Shown here one piece after another: positions 13,099-19,507 of a stretch of 21,908 bases of DNA. The notes beneath the pieces were generated by a model that made no database searches, was not told the DNA's origin, and saw only the letters and a program-made list of their open reading frames with translations. This DNA comes from a virus. Both the position numbers and the translations under genes were made by a program. The DNA lies in IMG/VR virus record IMGVR_UViG_3300033154_000176, positions 1 to 21,908 of that record. The stretch is one strand, 5' to 3'. The stretch's first letter is position 1, and every line of letters begins with the position of its first letter.

Positions 13099-13542
13099 AT
13101 GGCCGAGAGAACGAACAACGGACGAAACGGACGCAACGGGAAAATCGCCTGGCGGATCGTCGAGGTACTCGTCGCGATCCTCGCCGCCGTCGCGACCGCC
13201 GGCGTCGGATGGACCGTCAACGAGATCGGCGACCTCAGCGACGAACAGGCCGCCGCGACGACGAAGCTCGAGATCCTCCGCCAGTGGAAAACCGAATACG
13301 CGCCATGCGCGGCCGACCTGATACGGACGGTAAACGCCCAGGCGACAAAGCTCGCCGTGATCGAGGCCGACCTGAAACACGTCCGCGCGACGACCGACCA
13401 CCTGAAAGACGAGCTCGCCGACATACAGCGACGTCTCTCGGCCCCCGCGTCCGCGTCGCCGTCCGAACCGCTTGCGGTTTCGCGCGTCGTCGCCGTTTTC
13501 ACCCCCTCGACCGATTCGGCCGTTCCGAAGGACAACCCATGA
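13099..13542 (+). CDS. Small membrane protein with coiled coil, possible holin or i-spanin
   Basis: The 147-residue protein has a basic, Asn/Gly-rich N-terminus, one membrane segment at about 17-40 (WRIVEVLVAILAAVATAGVG), and then a long helical, probably coiled-coil region (about 45-115, with KLAVIEADLKHVRATTDHLK). One N-terminal membrane segment plus a coiled coil is the layout of inner-membrane spanins and of some holins. The C-terminus from about residue 123 (EPLAVSRVVAVFTPS) is encoded by a family A repeat in reverse orientation, so the original stop was probably near there. ATG 13099 is preferred to TTG 13075, which lies inside repeat DNA. The stop overlaps the next ATG (13539) as ATGA. 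Confidence 0.6.
   Translation: MAERTNNGRNGRNGKIAWRIVEVLVAILAAVATAGVGWTVNEIGDLSDEQAAATTKLEILRQWKTEYAPCAADLIRTVNAQATKLAVIEADLKHVRATTDHLKDELADIQRRLSAPASASPSEPLAVSRVVAVFTPSTDSAVPKDNP
13468..13504 (-). repeat. Family A arm at the 3' end of the membrane-protein gene
   Basis: CCGCTTGCGG, TTTCGCGCGTCGTCGCC and GTTTTCACC form one arm in the orientation opposite to the TerL copy. It is read in the frame giving PLAVSRVVAVFT, different from the TTTTRETASG frame, and supplies the last quarter of the protein. The partner arm is absent here, so the copy is truncated. Confidence 0.8.
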
Positions 13543-14093
13543 GAAACATCCCCGTCCGATACGTCCTGCTCACCGCCGCGATCCTCGCGATGATCGTCGC
13601 CGCCCTGGTTATGGCGACGGGTTGCCCGTTCGGCGACGGGACCGCTCGCGGTTTCGCGCGTCGTAGTCGTTCTCACCCGAGCGGACAGGACGGCCCGTCC
13701 GACAGCGCGACGACGACCCAGCCGTCCGGGACGGGTGAAAACGACAACGACGCGCGAAACCGCAAGCGGTCCGACGATCCGGCCGACGCGATCGACGACG
13801 CGGCGCCGTCGATCCTGACGATCCTCGGAGCCCTTCTGGGCCTCCCGGCCGTCGGCGTCGGCGCCGCGGCCGCCTGGCGGACGATCCGCCCGGCCCGGGC
13901 GATCACGAACCTCGTCCACTCGATCCAGGCCGGCCGGGCCGAGATAAAGGCCCACGCAGCGGCCGGGAAGTACGCCGACGGCGGCGATCCCCTCGAGGAT
14001 TTCGACATGACCGTCGGCGTCCTCCAGGACGACGCGACCGAGAAACTCGTCCGGACCGTCAAGCGCAAGGGAAAGATCCGGAGCATTACCTGA
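13539..14093 (+). CDS. Probable lipoprotein with second membrane segment and inserted repeat
   Basis: The 184-residue protein starts with a signal-like segment VLLTAAILAMIVAALVMATG followed by Cys29 (ATGC lipobox-like). A second hydrophobic segment lies at 91-113 (SILTILGALLGLPAVGVGAA). Its C-terminal part has DFDMTVGVLQDDATEKLVR. Residues 34-78 (TARGFARRSRSHPSGQ and ENDNDARNRKRS) are the translation of a complete 134-bp family A element that lies between the signal and the second segment. AAGGA at 13528-13532 is a good ribosome site. Paired with the preceding membrane protein, it may be an outer-membrane spanin or a holin-like protein; the double membrane character argues for a holin-like fusion. 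Function is not established. Confidence 0.55.
   Translation: MRNIPVRYVLLTAAILAMIVAALVMATGCPFGDGTARGFARRSRSHPSGQDGPSDSATTTQPSGTGENDNDARNRKRSDDPADAIDDAAPSILTILGALLGLPAVGVGAAAAWRTIRPARAITNLVHSIQAGRAEIKAHAAAGKYADGGDPLEDFDMTVGVLQDDATEKLVRTVKRKGKIRSIT
13639..13772. repeat. Complete family A element with 41-bp terminal inverted repeats
   Basis: The left end 13639-13679 starts GGACCGCTCGCGG and ends TCTCACCCG. The right end 13732-13772 starts CGGGTGAAAACG and ends CGCAAGCGGTCC. By eye 38 of 41 positions pair as inverted repeats. The 52-base interior contains GCGGACAGGACGGCCCG, also found in the copy near 3945. It is in frame in the lipoprotein gene and adds 45 residues without a stop. Confidence 0.88.
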
Positions 14094-14096
14094 CCA

Positions 14097-14594
14097 ATGG
14101 CAAACGACGCCAATAATCCGATCTGGGGCCCGGTCGCAAACGCCCGGACCCTCCTGTCGAACTCCTCGACGTTCCAGACGCTCGTCGGCGAGGCCACCGC
14201 CGGGGCCGCCGCCGCGCACATATACACGCCCGGGATCACCCCCGGGGATATCGCCGCCGCCCGCCCGTTCGCGGTCGTCGACCAGGGATCCGAGCGCGAA
14301 ATGGTCCGCAACTCGACGGACGGATTCACCGACGCCGGGAGTATCTTCTTCCTGCTCGAGGCCGACGTCGCCGATGGGAACCTCGGCCAGACCAAGGCGA
14401 AATGGGAGGCCGCGCACAAGGCGTTTCTCGGGGCACTCGGCGACATCATCGCCGACATGATCGCCACGTCGCACGGGCCCGGATACCTCTACATGACCGG
14501 ATTCCGCCTCATATTCGGACCCCAGCGGTCCGAGGACACCGGCGAGGGCGATTTCTATCAAGCGATATGCGAGATCCAGTGGAGAACGGTATGA
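14097..14594 (+). CDS. Probable tail terminator / tail completion protein
   Basis: The 165-residue protein reads PVANARTLLSNSSTFQTLVG near the N-terminus, RPFAVVDQGSEREMVRNSTD at about 56-75, a strand with GSIFFLLEADV, a helix KWEAAHKAFLGALGDII, and a final strand region YLYMTGFRLIFGPQ and YQAICEIQWRTV. This alpha-beta plan and its place just upstream of the gp10-like and tube genes fit a tail terminator (lambda gpU-like), which caps the tube at the head end. The family match is by pattern only. ATG 14097 is 3 bases after the previous stop; a weak GGAG lies further upstream. Confidence 0.55.
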   Translation: MANDANNPIWGPVANARTLLSNSSTFQTLVGEATAGAAAAHIYTPGITPGDIAAARPFAVVDQGSEREMVRNSTDGFTDAGSIFFLLEADVADGNLGQTKAKWEAAHKAFLGALGDIIADMIATSHGPGYLYMTGFRLIFGPQRSEDTGEGDFYQAICEIQWRTV

Positions 14595-14599
14595 GATTG

Positions 14600-14699
14600 C
14601 CAATTTCCAATTTCCAATTTCCAAATGCAACCCCTCCCGGCCGGGGCGTTGTGGCCGTTGCCGTTCATTTGGAAATTGGAAATTGGATATTGGAAATGG
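14600..14699. repeat. Heptad palindrome C2 (CCAATTT type)
   Basis: The left arm is CCAATTT three times then CCAAATG (14600-14627). The right arm from 14666 is CATTTGG, AAATTGG, AAATTGG, ATATTGG, AAATGG. The middle contains GTTGTGGCCGTTGCCGTT, whose complement carries AACGGCAACGGCC as in C1. The right arm runs into the GGAG ribosome site of the next gene, so the repeat supplies part of its translation start region. Confidence 0.88.
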
Positions 14700-14709
14700 A
14701 GTCCCCCTG

Positions 14710-15189
14710 ATGCCGTACAAGGCCACGATCACATACCGCGGCGGGCCGAACGTCCTGAAGCGCGAGCTCAAGGCCGAGGTAAAGGCCGGCCTGGCCGAGG
14801 TCGGCGACCACTGGCACGGTTCGATCCTCCCGGGCCACTTCGACCGCGGGGCCGCCAACAAGTACAAGTACAAGCGCCGCAGCCGAAAGTACAACGAGCG
14901 GAAACTCCGCCGCCGCGGACACAAGATCCCACTCGTCGATACCGGCCAGATGGCCCGTATGGTAAAGCGGATGGCCCGCGTGACCTCGACGTCGAAGGGC
15001 GCCCGCGTGGCCCTCAAGGGCCCGCGATACCTCCACCAGTACCGCAAGGATTTCGGCCAGCCCGATAAGGCCGCCGAGATAATCAAGGTAACCGCGAAGG
15101 AGGCCGGCGACCTTGCCCGCCTCCTGGACGAGATCGTCACCAAGAAACTCAACGACAACAAGCAACGCGAAACCGTCAAGATAGGATAG
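14710..15189 (+). CDS. Tail completion protein, HK97 gp10 / virion morphogenesis type
   Basis: The 159-residue basic protein begins MPYKATITYRGGPNVLKREL, followed by a helix, a basic segment (KYKYKRRSRKYNERKLRRRG), IPLVDTGQMARMVKRMAR and then ARVALKGPRYLHQYRKDFG and a C-terminal helix. The VDTGQM-R motif followed by a strand and a Tyr/His-rich loop is typical of the gp10/gpG-like family, which works at the head-tail junction during tail completion. ATG 14710 follows GGAG (14698-14701) at 8 bases; the longer frame from 14683 is repeat-derived. The tube gene starts 4 bases after the stop. Confidence 0.7.
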   Translation: MPYKATITYRGGPNVLKRELKAEVKAGLAEVGDHWHGSILPGHFDRGAANKYKYKRRSRKYNERKLRRRGHKIPLVDTGQMARMVKRMARVTSTSKGARVALKGPRYLHQYRKDFGQPDKAAEIIKVTAKEAGDLARLLDEIVTKKLNDNKQRETVKIG

Positions 15190-15193
15190 AACA

Positions 15194-16030
15194 ATGGCAA
15201 TACAAGACGTATACGCCCTCCACGCGCTGCAGATCGGCACGACCGTTATCGGCCAGATGCAGGACTTCGAGGTCACCGATAACATCGAGACATTCCTCGC
15301 CGCCGACTCCGGATCGCTCTACAACCGGGCCGCCGCGGTCGACCTCGAGGACACCCGGATCACCTGCACCACCACCGCGATCGACACCGCCCTGGGGGCC
15401 GTCGGCCTCACCGGCGCCGCGATCGCCGCCGATCCGAACGACATCCACGCCTATTTCAAGAAGAAAGCACCCGGCGGAGGATTCGCGGCCGACTCCAGCC
15501 TCGTAATCACCCTCACCGCCGGGATCGTCCTGTGGCGCACATTCGCCGCCCGCGAGGGCCTGGCGGTCGTCGGCCTCGAGGTAATCGGCCTCTCGCCCGA
15601 CGGCGACAACGATCCGTACACCACCGCGACCGCCCAGGCCGACGCCGTATGCACGACCGAGGAAATGTACGTCGCCTCGGCGTCCGACCTCGGCCTCCTC
15701 GGATTTGATATCGACACCGGGATCATCGAAGGGCCCCTCCGGTCCGACGGGGAGCCCTGGTTTACCCATATCAGCCTCGATGGAATCCAGCCGACCGTCA
15801 ATCACGACTATCACACGATATCCGACCTGGGAATCGACTCCTGCGCCTCCCTCCAGGTGATCGACGTGTCCTCGGGCGGATTCCGCGGATCCTCGCCGAT
15901 CACGTTCACGTTCAACGAGGAACTGACCACGATCCGGAGCATCGGCGGCGCCCCGGCCGTGCAGAGGAAGGTAACCACCCCCGTATTCGACGGGACAAAC
16001 TTGCCGATCGCAATCACCGGACTCTCATAG
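15194..16030 (+). CDS. Major tail tube protein (probable)
   Basis: The 278-residue protein begins MAIQDVYALHALQIGTTVIG and is beta-rich throughout. It has repeated strands such as TFLAADSGSLYNRAAAVDLE, RITCTTTAIDTALGAVGL, LVITLTAGIVLWRTFAAREG and ITFTFNEELTTIRSIGG. Size, beta content, position after the completion gene and before the chaperone and tape measure all fit the tube subunit that stacks around the tape measure. No single signature motif was recognised, so this is an order-based call. AGGAT at about 15184 precedes ATG 15194. A heptad palindrome follows the stop. Confidence 0.55.
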   Translation: MAIQDVYALHALQIGTTVIGQMQDFEVTDNIETFLAADSGSLYNRAAAVDLEDTRITCTTTAIDTALGAVGLTGAAIAADPNDIHAYFKKKAPGGGFAADSSLVITLTAGIVLWRTFAAREGLAVVGLEVIGLSPDGDNDPYTTATAQADAVCTTEEMYVASASDLGLLGFDIDTGIIEGPLRSDGEPWFTHISLDGIQPTVNHDYHTISDLGIDSCASLQVIDVSSGGFRGSSPITFTFNEELTTIRSIGGAPAVQRKVTTPVFDGTNLPIAITGLS

Positions 16031-16033
16031 AAA

Positions 16034-16136
16034 GGATTACGGATTTTAGATCTTAGATTGACGATCTTAGATTTCGCGCAACGGACCGGCCGTGGCCGAT
16101 CAATCGTAAATCTACAATCTACAATCGTAAATTGAA
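16034..16136. repeat. Heptad palindrome C3 (TTAGATC/TTAGATT type)
   Basis: The left arm is TTAGATC, TTAGATT, GACGATC, TTAGATT (16045-16072). The middle has CGCAACGGACCGGCCG. The right arm is AATCGTA, AATCTAC, AATCTAC, AATCGTA, AATTGAA. A consensus ribosome site, AAAGGA, lies at 16031-16036 immediately upstream, while the next start (16139) is 2 bases downstream and has no ribosome site of its own. Confidence 0.85.
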
Positions 16137-16138
16137 TC

Positions 16139-16654
16139 ATGGCGACAGCACAGACATTAGCGGGATGCGCGATCAAGGCCTCGATCGGGGCCTCGGTCAC
16201 AAAGGCCTCGGACTTCCAGGCCATCACGCAGAAGTTCGCGCACACGATATCCGAGGCGATCGCCGCCGGGACCGGATCCGGCCAGGCCGATATCCTCTGG
16301 GCCGACGAGCGGACACTCGCGGCCGACGCGACCGAGGACCTCGACCTGGCCGGCGTCCTGACCGACGCATTCGGCGACACCGTGACGCTCGTCGACGTCA
16401 AGGCGATCCTGATCGAGAACACGTCGACGACCGCGTCGATAATCTCGGTCATGCAGGCCGCGGCGAACGGATTCGTCGGCCCGTTCGACGCCGCCTCAGA
16501 AAAGACCAACCTCGCGGCGGGATGCTTTGTCATGTACGGCAACCCCGGCGCCGGATGGGCCGTCACCGCCGGGACCGGCGACCTGATTACCTTCACCGAG
16601 GAGGCGACCCTCGAGGGGAAGTACAAGATTACGATCCTCGGCGCCTCGGCGTAG
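16139..16654 (+). CDS. Beta-rich virion protein of the tail module
   Basis: The 171-residue protein reads ISEAIAAGTGSGQADILWAD, ERTLAADATEDLDLAGVLTD, AFGDTVTLVDVKAILIENTS, then AAGCFVMYGNPGAGWAVTAG and YKITILGASA. The series GxGxGQAD-W-D-RTL-DLDLAG-L-DAFG followed by a final Y-I-I-GAS strand is a recurrent phage structural pattern, probably a beta sandwich on the virion surface. Whether it decorates the tail tube or the head is unknown. ATG 16139 comes straight after the heptad palindrome; the only good ribosome site is before it. Together with the tube gene it may represent a two-protein tube or a tube with decoration. Confidence 0.6.
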   Translation: MATAQTLAGCAIKASIGASVTKASDFQAITQKFAHTISEAIAAGTGSGQADILWADERTLAADATEDLDLAGVLTDAFGDTVTLVDVKAILIENTSTTASIISVMQAAANGFVGPFDAASEKTNLAAGCFVMYGNPGAGWAVTAGTGDLITFTEEATLEGKYKITILGASA

Positions 16655-16728
16655 GAACTGGCCCCAATGGCGAAAACGTCGACGCCTCGACGAAAGAGAT
16701 ACGACGAACATCGAAAGGATAAGGACCA

Positions 16729-17184
16729 ATGGCCCGCAAGAAAAAGACGTACCCCTGCCCGGGATGCGGAAAGGTTTACAAGCGCAAGGGCGACCTGACC
16801 AAGCACAAGAGGAAATGCGAAGCCGCAAGCGGCGCCGCCGAACCGGCCGAAGGCCGGAACGGCGCCGCTCGCGGCTTCACACCGACCGCGACGGCCGAAC
16901 CGGTCGCGGAGGTGAAAACGGCAACGACGCGCGAAACCGCAAGCGGTCGGCCGGCGACGCCGGCGGCGGACGGGAAACTCGTCTGGCAACAGTGGAACGG
17001 GCGATACGAGGCCGAGAGTCACAAGGTCCCCGGGCGGACGTACATCGTCACCCACGCGGACGGCCAGTTCATTCCCACCTACACGGGACAAAAGGCCTCC
17101 TGCCCCCTCCGCGGGATGGCCGTCGGCCTGGCCGGCCTGGCCCGGGCCGCCTGCGCGGCGATCGAACGCGACGCGGAGGCCTAG
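16729..17184 (+). CDS. C2HC zinc-finger protein with repeat-made linker
   Basis: The 151-residue protein opens with YPCPGCGKVYKRKGDLTKHK and Cys30. C10, C13, H26 and C30 form a C-x2-C-x12-H-x3-C finger like classical nucleic-acid-binding fingers. Residues 31-73 (AASGAAEPAEGRNGAARGFT, later TATTRETASG) are the translation of a family B hairpin joined to a family A arm. The C-terminal domain (81-151) reads LVWQQWNGRYEAESHKVPGR, TYIVTHADGQFIPTY, then CPLRGMAVGLAGLARAACAA; its function is unknown. GAAAGGATAAGGA lies just upstream of ATG 16729. A zinc-finger gene inside a tail operon is unusual and might serve a late regulatory or DNA-ejection role; both are speculation. Confidence 0.65.
   Translation: MARKKKTYPCPGCGKVYKRKGDLTKHKRKCEAASGAAEPAEGRNGAARGFTPTATAEPVAEVKTATTRETASGRPATPAADGKLVWQQWNGRYEAESHKVPGRTYIVTHADGQFIPTYTGQKASCPLRGMAVGLAGLARAACAAIERDAEA
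16821..16948. repeat. Compound family B and A repeat within the zinc-finger gene
   Basis: AGCCGCAAGCGGCGCC (16821-16836) pairs with GGCGCCGCTCGCGGCT (16861-16876) around an inner CCGGCC-GAA-GGCCGG hairpin. TTCACACC follows, as after the family B copies. A family A arm, GGTGAAAACGGCAACGACGC then GCGAAACCGCAAGCGGTC, is at 16911-16948. The whole stretch is in frame and links the zinc finger to the C-terminal domain. Confidence 0.85.
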
Positions 17185-17188
17185 ACCC

Positions 17189-17985
17189 TTGTCGCGATTC
17201 CTCTACATGATCGAGGGGGCCAAGGCCGCGAACGCCACGGCGATCGCCGACGCCGGCCTGGCCGATCGTCTCGCCGATCCGATCGCCTCCCGCGAGACGG
17301 TCCGCGGGCCCGGGCCCGACGGCCGCGGCGGGATCGTCGCCGCCGCCGGGGCCGCCGACGGCCTCGGATTCTACCCCGACCGCCAGGAATGGACGCCGAT
17401 CCCCGGCCGGTCCGGCGTATATATCGGCCTGCCGACCGACGAACCGCCGCCCGGCCCGGCCGACCTGGCCCGCGGCGAGACCATCGCCGGATACCCGATC
17501 GAACTCGGCGACGGGAATACCTGGATCGTCCCGGTGGGGCGAATGTTCCCCGAGGGCACGCAACTGCCCCAGGCCCTCGCGATCGGACCGGACGGGGCAC
17601 TCGTCCGGGACATCCTGCCGGCGTTCGCGGTCGCCGGCCGACTGGCCGATCGGATATGGAACGCGATCCGGACGCAGTACGAACTCCTCGACGACGGCGA
17701 GAAACCCACCGAGATAGACGACCTCGAGGCCTTCGAGATGGCCGTCGCGATCGTCGCCCTGAACTACCGCGTCGCCGTCGCCGAGGCCTCCGCCCTGCGA
17801 ATCCTCACCACCGCCAACGTCCGCGACGTCCTGGGGGCCTTCGTCGACTGGCCGGCCTGGACCGAAGCCGTAAAAAAAAACGCAACGCCCGAACCCGAAC
17901 CGCCCGACTCTGGATCGCCGGACTCGTCCCCGGATACGTCCCCACCAGAGCCGATATCGCAATCTTCGAGCGAATGACCGAGTGA
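17189..17985 (+). CDS. Tail assembly chaperone with -1 frameshift extension
   Basis: The zero-frame product (TTG 17189 to TGA 17977, 262 residues) lies directly before the tape measure gene, the standard place of the tail assembly chaperone that holds the tape measure during tail building. GGAGG at 17175-17179 supports the TTG start, which is 4 bases after the previous stop. The core has GDGNTWIVPVGRMFP, LPQALAIGPDGALVRDILPA and a helical part FEMAVAIVALNYRVAVAEAS. At codons 228-231 (GTA AAA AAA AAC) there is an in-frame A_AAA_AAC slippery heptamer. Zero frame continues as a Pro/Ser/Asp-rich tail. The -1 frame continues for 34 codons (ARLWIAGLVPGYVPTRADIA, then IFERMTE) to TGA 17985, giving 265 residues and codon use more like neighbouring genes. 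The identity as chaperone is by context and frameshift, not by motif. Confidence 0.65.
17871..17881 (+). promoter_or_regulatory. Programmed -1 frameshift slippery site
   Basis: TAAAAAAAAAC contains nine A's. In zero frame the codons are GTA (17870-17872), AAA, AAA, AAC (17879-17881), so the last seven bases are exactly A_AAA_AAC, a canonical -1 heptamer, with additional A's before it. No clear downstream pseudoknot or upstream Shine-Dalgarno enhancer was identified by eye. An alternative is polymerase slippage on the A9 run or a sequencing length error. Confidence 0.65.
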
Positions 17986-17988
17986 GAC

Positions 17989-19389
17989 ATGGGAACCGTT
18001 AATTTCAAACTCGACGCCGAACACGCCAAGGCCGTCTCCGGTTTCCTCAAACTCGTCGACGCCCAGAAAAAGGTCGAGAAACAGACCAAGCGGGCGACCG
18101 GGGCCTCGAAAAAGCACGATACCGCGATGCAGAAGGGCGGGAAGTCCGCGGCGCGGAACCTCGGATCAATGGTCGCCAAATGGGGGGCCGTCGCCGCCGT
18201 GACCGGGACCGTGTCGAAGGGGATCGGGATCGTAATCGCCGACATGCAGCGCCTCGAGGCCCAGACCGCCGAGACGACCAAAACACTCACCGAGGCGATC
18301 GCCGGGGCCGGGGACTTCAAGTACGCCGCCCTCGTCCGCAAGCGCCTCCTGTCCGGTATGAAGGGCACGGCCGTAAGCCCGGCCGAGGCGATCCAACTTT
18401 ATGAAGGCGTCCGCGGGGCCGCCCCGACGATGCCCGTCGCGCGGATCGACCGCCTCGTCAACTGGGCCGCCGAGGCGAAAAAGGCCGGGAACTTCCTCGG
18501 CGCCGGCCCGGGCGCATTCGGGACCACCGTCGGCACGATCGGAAAGCTCTTTCCCAAAATGGTCGCCGATGACGTCGCCGACGTCGCCACCTACGTTACC
18601 CAGGTCCAGGGCCGACACGGTAAGAAGATCGGCCGCGGCGGATTCAAGGCCCTCGCCCAGTGGTCGCAGATAAACAAGGGCCAGGGCATGACCGGCCTCG
18701 GCCTCCTCCTCGGATCCGTCGAGGCCGAACAGGGCGCCGAGCCGTTCCTGGCCCTGACACAGAAACTCGCCGAGCAAAAGGATATCGCCGCCGCCGGATT
18801 CGGAAAAAAGGAAACCCCGCGCCTCGCCGCGCAGAGACGGTTCTACGCCATGCCGGCCGCGAAACGATACCAGGCCCTCCGCAAGGACCCGGGCCTCGTC
18901 GGCCACATATTCGAGGGATCCCAGATCGGCGCCGTCAAGGCCATGATGGCCCGCGACCCGGCCCGGTTCACCGCCGGGATCCGCAGCGCCATGGAGCGCG
19001 ACGAGCTCCTCCAGGCCCAGGACCTCGCGATGGACAATCCGTCCTGGTCCAACCTGATGCAGGTCCAGGAAACCGAGGCCTCGGCCCTGCGAAAGGAGTA
19101 TTACGGCGAGGAGGCCGTCCTCGTCCAGTCGCAGAAGATCCGCGCCGCCCGGATGCGCCGCGGCGGCGCACCGGCCCCGATCCGGGCCCTCCACGGATGG
19201 CTCGACGAACTGGCCGGATCGCTCGGCCAGGGATACCTCGAGCCCGGTATGCAGCAGCCGGACGAGGGCGCAGAGAACCGGGAGGCCAATCGCCAGATGG
19301 TCCAGGCCGCGAAGGAGCTCCGGGACGCCGCGCGGGACCTCAAGGAATCCGTCGGCCGCCCGCCGGCCCACAACGCGCACGGAGAATGA
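17989..19389 (+). CDS. Tape measure protein
   Basis: The 466-residue, largely helical protein follows the chaperone by 3 bases. The N-terminus (NFKLDAEHAKAVSGFLKLVD, then KKVEKQTKRATGASKKHD) is a coiled coil common to tape measures. A hydrophobic segment lies at about 63-85 (KWGAVAAVTGTVSKGIGIVI). Long helical stretches follow, and the C-terminus ends in a charged coiled coil (MVQAAKELRDAARDLKESVG). Tape measures set tail length and help DNA pass into the cell; using the general rule of about 1.5 angstrom per residue this one would correspond to a short tail near 70 nm. No lysozyme or peptidase domain was recognised. ATG 17989 overlaps no other gene and is preceded by a weak GAGTGAGA. Confidence 0.8.
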   Translation: MGTVNFKLDAEHAKAVSGFLKLVDAQKKVEKQTKRATGASKKHDTAMQKGGKSAARNLGSMVAKWGAVAAVTGTVSKGIGIVIADMQRLEAQTAETTKTLTEAIAGAGDFKYAALVRKRLLSGMKGTAVSPAEAIQLYEGVRGAAPTMPVARIDRLVNWAAEAKKAGNFLGAGPGAFGTTVGTIGKLFPKMVADDVADVATYVTQVQGRHGKKIGRGGFKALAQWSQINKGQGMTGLGLLLGSVEAEQGAEPFLALTQKLAEQKDIAAAGFGKKETPRLAAQRRFYAMPAAKRYQALRKDPGLVGHIFEGSQIGAVKAMMARDPARFTAGIRSAMERDELLQAQDLAMDNPSWSNLMQVQETEASALRKEYYGEEAVLVQSQKIRAARMRRGGAPAPIRALHGWLDELAGSLGQGYLEPGMQQPDEGAENREANRQMVQAAKELRDAARDLKESVGRPPAHNAHGE

Positions 19390-19398
19390 TCGAAATGC

Positions 19399-19489
19399 GG
19401 ATTGCGGATTGCGGATTGCGGATTGAACGAGAGCAACGGCCCGACCTGCGCGCGGAATCCGAAATCCGCAATCCGAAATCCGCAATCGG
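19399..19489. repeat. Heptad palindrome C4 (GGATTGC type)
   Basis: The left arm is GGATTGC repeated four times, then GGATTGAACGAGAGCAACGG. The middle is CCCGACCTGCGCGCG. The right arm is GAATCCG, AAATCCG, CAATCCG, AAATCCG, CAATCGG. Its middle contains GCAACGGCCCG as in C1. It lies between the tape measure gene and the next tail gene. Confidence 0.88.
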
Positions 19490-19503
19490 ATCCGGGAGGA
19501 TCC
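19488..19503 (+). promoter_or_regulatory. Hairpin presenting the ribosome site of 19508
   Basis: GGATCC (19488-19493), GGGA loop, GGATCC (19498-19503) can fold because GGATCC is self-complementary. The Shine-Dalgarno GGGAGG (19494-19499) covers the loop and the start of the 3' arm and ends 8 bases before ATG 19508. It resembles the hairpin before 12211 in layout but not in sequence. Confidence 0.5.
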
Positions 19504-19507
19504 CATA

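Noticed and set aside
13083-15200. Long - strand reading frame of about 700 codons
   Set aside because: It runs antisense to several well supported + strand genes, includes translated repeats and lacks the codon preference of the window; it is open because of high GC.
17870-17985. The A9 run as a simple disabling frameshift mutation
   Set aside because: Both frames end just before the tape measure gene, the heptamer is exactly in the canonical register, and this position is where tail chaperone frameshifts are expected; an assembly length error remains possible.
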